Shown: one piece after another, positions 52,740-62,848 of the stretch
Layout: each line of letters starts with the position of its first letter
Position numbering within the stretch: position 1 is the first letter of the stretch
Notes under the pieces: model-generated
The model's input: only the letters and a program-made list of their open reading frames with translations
Database searches by the model: none
What the model was told of the DNA's origin: nothing
Assembly: GCA_964007475.1 (NCBI GenBank)
Contig: OZ023273.1
Coordinates: forward strand, 21,935,557-21,999,556
Length of the DNA: 64,000 nucleotides
Reading direction: 5' to 3'
DNA from: Hybos culiciformis
Lineage: Eukaryota; Arthropoda; Insecta; Diptera; Hybotidae
Position numbers and translations under genes: made by a program

Positions 52740-53800
52740 TTAAATGATATATTTTTTTTGTTTTATTTCGATTGATGAGCCTACAATGATTTATATTTTT
52801 TACTGAAAATCAGCTGTATAATATTAAATAGGTAGGTAGGTAGGTACGTAGGTGTTCACATTATAATTAAAAATTATGGTTAATGATCCTTAAAATAGAC
52901 ACCTCTACATTATGTTTTCCTTTTTTAGTATTTTTTACGGAAAATGTGCAGTAAAATATTTAATGGGTATTAAGGTAGGTACCTACTTCTATTTATCGTA
53001 TAAATACATTTTAACTATTACAAAATTCACGATTAGTAAAAATTATGGTTGATGAGCTTGAGAATATAGATACCTACCTACATTATGTTTTCTTTTTTTA
53101 ATATTTTTTACTGAAAATGTGCAGTAAAATATTTAATAAGTGGGTAGGTCAGGTACCTATGTCTGTTATCACCGAAATAACAAATAAGTGGCATATGTAT
53201 TTTGTATATTTTTAGTATTACAAAAATACACAATTAGTAAAAATTTTGGTTGATGATTAGATAAGTTAGGTAGGTGCCTATTTTTATCACAAAAATAACA
53301 AATAAGTGGTGGGTGTGGGTATAAATAGAGGAATATGGAAACAAGAATTTTTTTCGATTTTTGGGACCACCACCTCTAGCACTTTATTCTCAAAATTCTC
53401 AATCCAGATAATGCACCTACATACACTTGAAAATTGGAAAATTTTTCTCAAAAAAATTAAATAAAACTTACCTTAAATATTTTGTTCTTCGAGCGATTTG
53501 CTATACCACGATGAGGACGATTTTGTAGGCTTCTACTAATTTTGGGCCTGAGCGTTGAATCTAAAAATTTAGATATTAGTTGTTTTTTACACAATTTCAA
53601 GTATTACAAAATAAAGGATAAGTAAAAAGTATGGTTGATGAGGTTGAAAATATAAATATAGATACCTACATATAAAATATTTTAATTTTTCAGATTCAAA
53701 ATCCAAGAGATGAATTTTTTGTGGAGTTTAATCGTTGAATGTGCTAATAATATAGCCTTAATGTAGTCTTTTAGTCGAGTTAAGTTGATTTAAAATAATT
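52740..53800 (+). repeat. complex direct repeat, copy D1
   Basis: A cluster of degenerate 170-200 bp units, each with TTTTTACTGAAAATGTGCAG, a GGTAGGTAGG run, AACAAATAAGTGG, TACACAATTAGTAAAAATT and GGTTGATGAG. The last ~650 bp (from TGTCTGTTATCACCGAAATA at 53160) is nearly identical to 59704-60400 in the same orientation, including CTTCGAGCGATTTGCTATAC and TGAGCGTTGAATCTAAAAAT. No reading frame, LTR-type ends or target duplication. It lies just upstream of the transposase gene inside the giant element. Confidence 0.85.
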
Positions 53801-54054
53801 ATTGTGTATATATTATACGATTATACATCTGCAGCAAGCTTTTTAGCTTTTTTTTCCCCTACCAACATAAACATAACATTTTTTCGGTTGATGACCATCT
53901 AAAAGTCTACAACTGCACAAAGTCTTTTACTTTCAATCAGCATACATCCTGGAGATACATACATACTTCCTGGAGATACACACATACATTTTTTATAAAG
54001 ATTAAATTCACAGATAGACATGACATATAGATACTTATTATCGTGTGATAATAC

Positions 54055-54188
54055 CTTCCCGATCTGCAGAAATGCTTCGAGAGCGTAATTCATGTTCTAA
54101 TGGTGGCCACTGAAATTCACGTTTACGTCGCCAGCGATTAATTTTCAATACTGTGTTACGCTCAACATTCAAATGATGATCGGCAGGG
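54055..54188 (-). CDS. exon-like coding fragment, family unknown, probably captured
   Basis: On the minus strand, AATTAAG| is followed by 134 open bases and then GGGAAG|GTATTA, a plausible donor. The reading contains PADHHLNVERNTVLKINRWR, then RKREFQWPPLEHELRSRSIS and ADRE. The composition is rich in R, E, W and P, quite unlike chance frames in this DNA. The base composition is clearly higher in GC than its surroundings. I do not recognise the family. No neighbouring exon is visible, and it sits between repeat D1 and a duplicated segment inside the giant element, so a captured single exon is the best reading. Confidence 0.5.
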
Positions 54189-54254
54189 CTTAATTTTTAC
54201 TTTTTGTTTATTAAAATTTTGTTCTAAAAAATTATATATAAACAGTTATACATT

Positions 54255-55027
54255 TATTAAATAAGGATGCTAAATTTTAATTTATGTATATTAAACTGAC
54301 CATATTTGTACCACTTAATGCGGTACAAATGTGGTACATTTTTAGTTATTCGCAAATATCTCGAAAACGGTGCGTTTTTTAGCATTTTTGAGGTAGCCCA
54401 ACCGTAGGTGACCATCAAATCAACTTTTAATTACCTATTCAAAAAGTACTGGAACTTAAAAAACTATCAAAGGGTTACTGAGATATTGAATTTTGAAAAA
54501 AAAAACAAAAATAATAAATTATATATATTTTTCAAAATTCAATATCTCAGTAACCCTTTGATAGTTTTTTAAGTTCCAGTACTTTTTGAATAGGTAATTA
54601 AAAGTTGATTTGATGGTCACCTACGGTTGGGCTACCTCAAAAATGCTAAAAAACCCACCGTTTTCGAGATATTTGCGAATAACTAAAAATGTACCACATT
54701 TGTACCGCATTAAGTGGTACAAATATGGTCAGTTTAATGTATATGCATAGTAATTTACGTAAAAAAAATAAATTTGACAACATTTATCTATGGAGTTGAT
54801 TTCTGGAAACTTTACTGATTCTGAAAATTGTCAGCTTACTGCTTACAGCTTTTTCGAATCAGAAATCTAGATCAGTCATTTGTTCACTTTTACCACTTCT
54901 GCTGTCAACTTCCCCGCGCAAAAAAAAAAAATTGTTTATGTTTTGAATTTTCTTTGATTTTGAATTCAAAAATTAGGAATAAAAATTTATAAAAAAAGAA
55001 AAAAATAAAAACAATCAATTTTAATAG
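54255..55027 (+). repeat. duplicated segment, copy A (interrupted by a hairpin element)
   Basis: After removal of 54291-54737, this copy matches 55770-56088 over about 320 bp with few differences. Shared text includes TTTGACAACATTTATCTATG, GAAATCTAGATCAGTCATTT and CTGTCAACTTCCCCGCGCAA. It ends exactly where the element at 55028 starts. Confidence 0.9.
54291..54737. mobile_element. 447-bp hairpin element with 210-bp near-perfect arms
   Basis: The arms 54291-54500 and 54528-54737 are inverted copies with one clear mismatch (GGTGCG against GGTGGG), separated by a 27-base A/T loop. The outermost bases are TTAAACTGACCATATTTGTA. Reading TTAA as the duplicated target would suggest piggyBac-type mobilisation, but the second copy of the host segment (55770 on) is too diverged at the junction to prove it. 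The near-identity of the arms points to recent insertion or ongoing arm correction. Confidence 0.88.
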
Positions 55028-55768
55028 GGAGTGGCTACAGTTACGGCAAACGTAACTCTTTTTTTTTTTTTGAGAGTTACGGCAACCGTAATCCTGTTGA
55101 AAATTGACTAAAGTTACGGCAAACGTAACTCTTTTTTTTTAGAATTACGGCAACCGTAATCCTGTAGAAAATTGTGTAAAGTTACGGCGGACGTAACTTT
55201 TTTTTTTTTTAATTGATTACGGCAAAGTTTTTTTTGAGCATTATGACTTTTTTTTAAAATAAAAAGTTGTTATGCTGAATGGGGGAGGGCCGCCGCCTCC
55301 CCCAAACCCCCTAGGGCTTCTTTTTTTTTTGCTTTGGCGCTTCGCGCTTTTAAAACTATTTTTGTATTTTTGTATAACGATGTAAGGTTTTACTATTCTT
55401 GCATTTGTTGTATGACGATGTAGGGTTTTTACTTGTCAATAACTTTCACATGTACACATAATTTATATTTTCTATTTTGTACACGTTTATAATTTTAATA
55501 CTGTAGCCGAGAGGTAGAGTGGTAGAATGAAATGCTAAAGAACGAGGTTCGAATCCCGAAGAAAGGGTTAAGACAAAAAAAAGAAAAAAAAAAAAAAAAA
55601 AAATTAAATAAATTTTTTTTTTCGACAAACAAAAAAAATTGCCGTAACTTTAAGCATTACCTAAAAGTTACGGTTGCCGTAACTTTAAAAAACAAAAATA
55701 AGTTACGTTAACCGTAACTGTTAAAAAAAAAATATAAGTTACGGTTACCGTAACTGTAGCCACTCCCT
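55028..55768. mobile_element. 741-bp MITE with AGGGAGTGGCTACAGTTACG ends
   Basis: Inverted ends AGGGAGTGGCTACAGTTACG match perfectly. Inside both ends, short palindromes of the type AGTTACGG(C/T)(A/T)ACCGTAACT are repeated three to four times, separated by T or A runs. The interior has a GC-rich strip (55276-55315, GGGGGAGGGCCGCCGCCTCC) and a tRNA-like segment. The end style recalls hAT (C/T)AGGG termini, but no 8-bp duplication is visible. It lies exactly at the junction of duplicated segments A and A'. Confidence 0.8.
55499..55572 (+). ncRNA. tRNA-like segment with A and B boxes (SINE relic)
   Basis: TAGCCGAGAGG (55504-55514) fits a Pol III A box of the Ser/Leu tRNA style. GGTTCGAATCC (55546-55556) is a perfect B box. 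The spacing is close to that of a tRNA gene. The acceptor stem does not close convincingly, so this is a tRNA-derived SINE head or decayed tRNA rather than a working tRNA gene. It sits inside the 741-bp MITE. Confidence 0.6.
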
Positions 55769-55769
55769 G

Positions 55770-56088
55770 TATTAAATAAAGATGCTAAATTTCAATGTAT
55801 GCATAGTAATTTTACATAAAAAAAAAATAAATTTGACAACATTTATCTATGGAGTTGATTTCTGGAAGCTTTACTGATTCTGAAAATTGTCAGCTTACTG
55901 CTTACAGCTTTTTCGAATCAGAAATCTAGATCAGTCATTTGTTCACTTTTACCACTTCTGCTGTCAACTTCCCCGCGCAAAAAAAAAAAAAAATTGTTTA
56001 TGTTTTGAATTTTCTTTGATTTTGAATTCAAAAATTAGGAATAAAAATTTATAAAAAAAGAAAAAAAATAAAAACAATAAATTTTAAT
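55770..56088 (+). repeat. duplicated segment, copy A'
   Basis: Uninterrupted partner of 54255-55027. It begins exactly after the 741-bp MITE and ends 56 bp before the CAF-1-like fragment. Copy A' also shows the site lacking the hairpin element. Confidence 0.9.
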
Positions 56089-56144
56089 CATATTTACAAG
56101 GTGTTGGACAGGCTATTGATGTTTCTTCCAAATCAGTGTAAAAA

Positions 56145-57403
56145 CATCGAGCAAAATTTCTTTTGTTTTGTGATAATCGTCGTCCACCATATTATGGAAC
56201 ATGGAGAAAGAAAAGTGAAACCATTAATCCAAGAAAACCTTTTGCTATTGATAAGGTATTTTAACTTTGTAGACATTATGTCGTTTTTTGTTCGTTTACA
56301 AAATTTAAATCAATTTTAAATTTAAATGAACTATTGATTCAAAAATGTAAACTTTTTAGATACTATTTTATTATGAAGTAGATCCAGATGATGAATGGGA
56401 AGAAGATGAACTTGGTGAATCATTGCGAGGAAGCGATGATGAAAAGGAAAGCGAAGATGAGTACGAAGTGGATAACGATTTCTTTGTTCCACATGGTCAT
56501 TTGAGTGATAAAGAATTACAGACTGATGATGAAAATATTGAAATTAATACACCACAAAATCAAAAAGCAAAATTAAAAATATTACAACAGGAATTCGCTC
56601 AAGAAATGAAAAAGAAAACTGAAAAAATTAAGCCGAAATTAATTGGAATATTCTGGGCTGATGAAAATAGAAATCATGGAATTGATTGCCCAGAAATAAT
56701 TTGGAACTCATTAAATAAACGTGCAATGATGTTATCAGACCCAATTACTTTAAAAGTTGAAAATCCTTTACAGGCACCAAGCTCTCCGTCACTAAATAAA
56801 AAAATAATTAAGGAAAAGCGGTTTCTATTTCTGATTTAATAAGATTATTACGTGGAAATCGTAACAGTAAAAAATGTTTAATTAAATAATTTTTAGTATT
56901 TATAGCCATTAAACAGGAAAACAAAAGTGGAACTGCTAAGTATTACACAAAATCATCTATTAAAGATAAAATTGACGAAATTTCAAGTTGGGACAAATTA
57001 TACAGAGTGGTTCACTCGGAAGTTTTTAATAAATATGAATTACAAAAGTTAACTTTTGTAAATCATTATACTTATTACTTAAAACCGAAGATTAAATCAG
57101 GAAATAGTCCATCCGAAACAATGAATGAAAGCAAAAGTGAGAATAACGAGAAGACAACATCAAAAAAATTAAATATCAAAAAATTTACAAATAACTTTTG
57201 TTGTCACACTAGATTCTAATAGCAGAAATGGTAATAGTTCTGAAACACTGATTCAATAGTAACAAGAAAAGTTAAAAAACAAATTAGAGCCATTTTCTCG
57301 GCAGAAAAACTCATCAATCAGTAGTTTTTTAATAAAAGGTAAAATGGAATTAAAGGAAGATTTTGTGAATAATTTAAAAAAACTGAAAACGTTGAAAATG
57401 TAA
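56145..57403 (+). pseudogene. C-terminal fragment of CAF-1 large subunit (p150/CHAF1A-like), decayed
   Basis: Exon 56145-56255 reads AKFLLFCDNRRPPYYGTW then RKKSETINPRKPFAIDK, ending at GATAAG|GTATTT. After a 104-bp intron ending TTTTTAG|, exon 56360 onward reads YYEVDPDDEWEEDELGESL, then an acidic run, then YEVDNDFFVPHGHLSD. These are hallmark blocks of the CAF-1 p150 acidic/ED region. Near 56818 the frame shifts, and ISDLIRLLRGNRNSKKCLIK continues in another frame to a stop. A segment from 56906 (GTAKYYTKSSIKDKIDEISS) fits the C-terminal winged-helix region, and after 57219 the match shifts again with two stops (LIQ** at ~57258). CAF-1 deposits H3-H4 at replication forks. This copy lacks the N-terminal two thirds and cannot make a normal subunit. 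The retained intron argues against a processed retrocopy and for capture of genomic DNA by the element. Confidence 0.82.
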
Positions 57404-59040
57404 TCACAATTAATTAAAAAAAAATATTTTAGTGAATTATTTTGTTATATGTAATTCGATTTTAGGTTAGAAAACTTAATTACTATTATATTTAATACTT
57501 TAGATTTATTTCAAATAAACATTTAGTGAAAAGTTTCTTAAAGATTTTTAATTTAAATATTATTTTTATTTTGGAAAATCACAACGGCAAGTTTCTTATA
57601 CATTAAAGCGCACATAACTAGAAGATGTCAGTTATACAATTTGATCCAATGCTCATTTTTAAAATGATACCGATTCCCGCTTTTTGTCAAAAACGAAAGG
57701 CGAGTCGAGTTCCATGATAAGAGCAAATACGAACATACAACCAAACTACTATGTTTTCTTACGATAATTTTCTAATTTTGTTTGTTCTTATAACCTGTAA
57801 GTTTTTTTACCTTTATATTTGCAAAACGTTATTTTGTGATCCAGTAATTACAGTTGTTCACAGTTTGCCGAATATTAGTTTATAATAATTATGAAAGTAT
57901 GTTGTTTCACTGAAAAATTACAAACTAATGTTTAGTGTAGATTGCTGGAATTCTACAGATGGTCTCATGTTCTGAGAACACTAAAATGGTGTTATAATAA
58001 AAAAGATAGTTTTCCCATAACTACTACGTATAAATATTTAAATAACATTTTTTATTTGGGATTTTTTTTTTATAAAAATATATCAAATATTTTATAACAA
58101 AATATTGGGGTCGAATTTTTGATGGTTAAAAAGTTAAAAAAAAAACAAACAAGTTACGCGAGATTTAACTTAGATAAAAGGGTTGTTAAGTTTTCGAGAA
58201 ATTTTTATTTCGTTAATATTTAATGTTATTATTTTAAAAATTATTTATGTATAATTTGATATTTAGATTTGAAATAGAAGTCGAAGTCGTGTATACAATA
58301 TATTTAAAAAATATCTTAAAAGTAAAACTTAAATTTTCTGTTTGTATTTTGTGTTTTTTTATCCGGTATAAGAGCTACTGACAAAATACCTTAAGGTTAA
58401 ATTAAAGCCTTAAGGCAAATAAAATGTCAAGACACATTAATCTTAGATAGAGGACTATAAAACAAAAGCAATTATTTTTCTTACCCTGATTATTCTAGTC
58501 ATAAAAAAAATAAAAACTTTATTAACATTAAGTATATATGTATATAATTATCTATGTCCAACGAATAAACATATATATTTACAAATATATAAACGCACAA
58601 ATTTTTCTTCTATGTGCGAAATTAAAAGTATTTAAAAAATCTATTTGATATATGTATATCTTATTCTGATGCTGATACTGAGTGTAAATTTATAACATAT
58701 CCCTATTTTGAATATCGAATAATTTTTCTAAAATTAAACAAATACATATATTGAAAAAGATTTATAGTAGATACAAAATCATTAGATCTCGTCGTTCAAA
58801 AAATACTAAATTATGTTTTTATTTTTCAATTTCAATTTCTATTGCATAAAATAAACTGAGTCATTTGACCGCGAAAAAAGGGACAAGAAACTTTCCGGAA
58901 ATAAAAGGTGTTAAAAGATATAACAGTTTCAAGCATAAGTGCAAAGGACAGAGCTTGATAATTTGATCCAAAATTTTATTTAAAGGTTTTTTCTTATTTA
59001 AAGGTTTTTTCTTAAATTAAGGTCAGAGTCTAAAAGTATA
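57404..59040. other. AT-rich DNA after the CAF-1 fragment
   Basis: The first part may be the captured gene's 3' flank. No further coding blocks seen. A small two-copy repeat (ATTTAAAGGTTTTTTCTT) lies at about 58977-59013. Other patches such as GCGAGTCGAGTTCC (57700) are too short to interpret. Confidence 0.5.
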
Positions 59041-60440
59041 GGCCAGGTGAGTATCTACCTAATGCTCTTTTTTTATAATTATTTTGACTGGAAAAGTGCT
59101 TTTAAATATTAAATAGTTAGGTAGGTAGGTTCCTATTTCTGTTTGTAGCTGAAATAACAAATAAGTAATGGGTTTTGTACTTTTAGCATAAAAAAATACA
59201 GCATAGTAAAAAGTATACTTGATGCACCTAAAAACATAAATACCTACCTAGGTAAGGTACATTATGTTTTTCTTTTTCAATATTTTTTACTGATATCTGC
59301 TGTAAAATATAAAATAGTAGAATATTTGTTTTGGTAACATAAATAACAATTAAGTAGTGGATTTGTTATTTTTAGAATTAAAAAATACGATTAGTAAAAA
59401 TCATGGGTGATAGCATATTAGTATAGATCAGGTAGATAGTGTTTTCCGTTTTCTTAAGTATAACTGAAAATGTGCTGTGAAATATAAAATAGATAGGTAA
59501 GGAAGGTAGGTCCCTATTCCTGTTTGTAACAAATAGATAACAAATAAGTATGTAGGTAACTAGTGTATTTTGTATTTTTAGTATTAAAAAAACACGATTA
59601 GTAGAAATTATGTTTGATGAACTTTAAAATATATATAATGATTTTATTTTTTAAAGAAATGTGGCTGTAAAATATTTAATAGATGGGTAGGTCAGGTACC
59701 TATGTCTGTTATCACCGAAATAACAAATAAGTGGCATATGTATTTTGTATATTTTTAGTATTACAAAAATACACAATTAGTAAAAATTTTGGTTGATGAG
59801 CCTGAAAATATAGATACCTTCCCTACCCTACCCACATTATCTTTTCTTTTATTACATAAGTTAGGTAGGTGCCTATTTTTATCACAAAAATAACAAATAA
59901 GTGGTGGGTGTGAGTATAAATAGAGGAATATGGAAACAAGAATTTTTTTTCGATTTTTGGAACCACCAGCTCTAACTCTTTGTTCCCAAAATTCTCAATC
60001 CAGATAATGCACCTACCTAAAGTTGAAAATTGGAAAATAATCTCAAAAAAATTAAATAAAACTTACCTTAAATATTTTGTTCTTCGAGCGATTTGCTATA
60101 CCACAATGAGGACGATTTTGTAGGCTTCTACTAATTTTGAACCTGAGCGTTGAATCTAAAAATTTAGATATTAGTCGTTTTTTAAAATTACAAGTATTAC
60201 AAAATAAAGGATTAGTAAAAAGTATGGTTGATGAGGTTGAAAATATAAATATAGATACCTACATATAAAATATTTTAATTTTTCAGATTCAAAATCCAAG
60301 AGATGATTAACTTTTTTTTGTGGAGTTTAATCGTTGAATGTGGTAATAATATAGCCTTAATTAAGTCTTTTAGTCGAGTTAAGTTGATTTAAAATAATTA
60401 TTGAGGAAAAGGGGTATTAAGGTAGGTACCTACTTCTATT
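59040..60440 (+). repeat. complex direct repeat, copy D2
   Basis: Five or more degenerate ~190-bp units of the same type as D1, with GGTAGGTAGGTTCC runs, then a ~700-bp stretch nearly identical to 53160-53800. It ends in GGGTATTAAGGTAGGTACCT (60413), a sequence that occurs inside D1 at 52965. The two copies are about 6.5 kb apart and bracket the captured fragments. Confidence 0.85.
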
Positions 60441-60458
60441 TATCGTACCTACTTCAGT

Positions 60459-60983
60459 TTGGGCTAAAGTATAGTATTGCCCCCCACTCGATGAATCGGT
60501 AGAGGCGAGGTCCATAGCCCCCCAAATCGAAAACCGTTCATGAAATAACGCTCCGTTTCGGAGATATGGGCATTCAAAGTGTTCATATGATCTTAGATTA
60601 ATAACAAGGAAGTAATTTTTTTATGAATAGAAAAAGAAAGAAGCCAGCAAGAATTTATTTTTAATAAAATAGGATTGTGTCGAGGGGAGGGAGGGGGTGG
60701 GGGCGTGGGGATGGGGGTTCGGGCTGGCACTTGGTCAGTGCGATTTGCAAAGCTTTGCAAATCGCACTGACCAAGTGCCAGCCCGATCCCTAATCCCGGC
60801 CGCAGCCGCCGCCACGCGTTTTTTTTTTTTTCTTGCCTTCTATTCGTAAAAAATTGCTTGCTAGAAATTAATATGAAGAACATATGAAGACTTTAAAGGG
60901 ACATATCTCCGAGACGGGGCGTTATTTTCAAGAACGGTTTTCGATTTTGAGCGTTTTTGCACCGTCTCTATACTGGCCCCCTT
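60459..60983. mobile_element. foldback MITE F3 with a 68-bp perfect palindrome at its core
   Basis: The arms pair over AAATCGAAAACCGTT, CGGAGATATG and TCATATG-type text, then over a divergent outer part, so the exact ends are uncertain. The module CCGTTTCGGAGATATGGGCA, then TCAAAGTGTTCATATG, is shared with F2, showing one family. The centre is a perfect 68-bp palindrome (60719-60786) that contains CAAATCGCACTGACCAA (60758-60774) and its inverse. The left core is G-rich (GGGAGGGAGGGGGTGGGGGC) while the right core is CG-rich (CCCGGCCGCAGCCGCCGCC), so the outer core is not symmetrical. Confidence 0.75.
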
Positions 60984-61907
60984 TTTTATATTTTTTAATG
61001 ATTTTTTTTTATATTTTTTAATGATCTAGAAAACATAAAAAACATAAAATCTGAAAAGCAGTCTAAAATGGGAAAACGGGCTAAAAATAAAACTTACCTG
61101 AAACTTTTGTCCACAATGTGGAAGATATAATTTTTCGGTTTCAACTGGCTTGGCTTGGGCCAGTTATTATTTTTTTTTTAATTTTTACTAAACGAACGCC
61201 AAATTGAAAGATGGCGTTTGAAATTTTTTTAAAACTTTTTTAAGAAAAAATCCACGATATTCTTCAAAAAAAATGATCACAATTATTACAAATTAATTAA
61301 AAAATTTATTTGTAATTAAAAATAAAATTTATTTATAATTAAAAAAATTTTACTGCCACGAAAATAAAACACGTCATCTATCGCTCAAGTTTTTTTGGTC
61401 TATGATTAACCGTAATTTTTATTAACTGTAATTTGCTACACAATTAAATAAAACAAAACAAAAATTAATAAAACACCTGCATATTGTAGGGGATAATGGG
61501 CACTTATTACAATTAAGTATGGATGTTATCTTTATGTTTTTAACCCAATATTTTTTTCAGAGTTGTAAAATAATAATTTTTTTTTCTTTCTTCTTATTCT
61601 TTTTATTTTTTTCATAAACAACTTTTTTTTCATTTAGTACCTATATTTATTTTTTTCACTTTTATTTTTAAACCAAACACTATTTTTTAAAAAGAAAAAT
61701 TGTTTGACACTTAAGAAAACTTACGTTGTCACTGTACTAATTCTAATATTCACGTTTACTTACCCCACAAAAAACTTTATTTTCTTTTTGCCAAATCAAA
61801 ATAACAATAACAACAAAAATTATTTTCGGATACTTTTAAATGTATGTTATTGCTAAAGTATCCTGTTTTACCCTACTGGAAATTGCATGTGTTGCAAATA
61901 TTTCGAC
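60984..61907. other. AT-rich DNA without recognisable genes
   Basis: No coding segment. A short hairpin, AAACG(A)ACGCCA against TGGCGTTT, lies near 61190-61232. The rest is A/T runs. Confidence 0.5.
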
Positions 61908-61910
61908 TTA

Positions 61911-62235
61911 GGGGCTGTTCACAAATTACGTAACGGCCTAGGGGGGGTTTGAAAATTTGTTACGGTTTGTTACGAGGGGGGGGGGGGGGGGGGGTGTTTA
62001 AAAAATGTTATGTAACCAAATTTCCTCCTTTTTATTTATTTTTTTTTGGTTACTTATTATTATATTTTTTCCATTTTTGTTTTTATTTTTAAGTTATAAT
62101 GAATTTTGTTTTCTTTATTCGAATAAAAAAATTGTTCTAAAAGTAATTTAAAAAGTGTTTAACTTTTGTTACGTTATCCTTAGGGGGGGGTTAAAAAACG
62201 GCAAAAAAAGCGTTACGTAATTTGTGAACAGTCCC
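61911..62235. mobile_element. 325-bp PIF/Harbinger-like MITE with TTA duplication
   Basis: Ends are GGGGCTGTTCACAAATTACG on the left and GGGACTGTTCACAAATTACG on the right (minus reading), flanked by TTA at 61908-61910 and 62236-62238. A 3-bp TTA duplication is the signature of PIF/Harbinger. Inside are CGTTACGTAA-type repeats and a ~19-base G run near 61977-61995. No coding content. Confidence 0.85.
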
Positions 62236-62583
62236 TTATCAAAAAATTGACGAGCTATGTACTTACTTGAATATACCAAAAATATAAGGGGTGATTATAA
62301 GAGTTTAACAATCATGAAAATAACAAAGCTTATAGGAAATTTGTTATTGAAAAAAGTTCATAATTGTTATCAGAAAAATTTATATTGGGAGAAAATAAAT
62401 TGTTGATTGTTATGAACAAAGTTTTTTTTTTTTAAACTTTTGGAATGACAGTCATTATTTCCTATTGGTCTATTTTGTGTACAAATAAGAAACATTATCG
62501 TGAATATGCAAGACTACCTTAAATAATACGATGAAGTAGTTGAAAACCAATGTCGACTTTTATTGTTTCCAAGGATACGGCCT

Positions 62584-62730
62584 AGGGTTGCCAGGTGTCC
62601 AGATTTTGTCTGGACAACCTAGATTCCTGATGCCTTGTTCAGATTTCCAAAAATAAAAATCTGGACATTTTGATTGTCCAGAAATTTTAGAGAAAGAAAT
62701 CTGGACCACTTGACTTCGATTGTGTCCAAG
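62584..62730. mobile_element. transposon end fragment (AGGGTTGCCAGGTGTCC type)
   Basis: AGGGTTGCCAGGTGTCCAGA followed by TTTTGTCTGGACA is a widely seen transposon terminus with internal TGTCCAGA/TCTGGACA repeats, several of which follow up to 62706. No matching opposite end is found, so this is a truncated copy or its partner is diverged. Confidence 0.45.
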
Positions 62731-62848
62731 ATTTGAACTGGGTGCTGAAAATGGATGATGATGAAAATTAGAATTTGAGTAGATGTTGATTGAAAGAGCA
62801 TAAGAAAAATATTTTACCCCCGATTCTTACCAACGAAACTCTGAAACC

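Noticed and set aside
55499..55572. Functional tRNA gene
   Set aside because: A and B boxes are present but the acceptor stem does not pair and it lies inside a MITE. Kept as a tRNA-like relic.
55446..55628. 60-codon minus frame in the 741-bp MITE
   Set aside because: It is the reverse reading of the tRNA-like B-box region, a common artefact of tRNA-derived repeats.
56101..56319. 72-codon plus frame overlapping the CAF-1 fragment
   Set aside because: A shadow frame. The CAF-1-like reading is in another phase and ends at the donor at 56255.
52740..60440. D1 and D2 as LTRs of a 7-kb retrotransposon
   Set aside because: No TG...CA ends, no primer-binding site, no gag-pol coding region between them, and the copies consist of internal ~190-bp tandem units.
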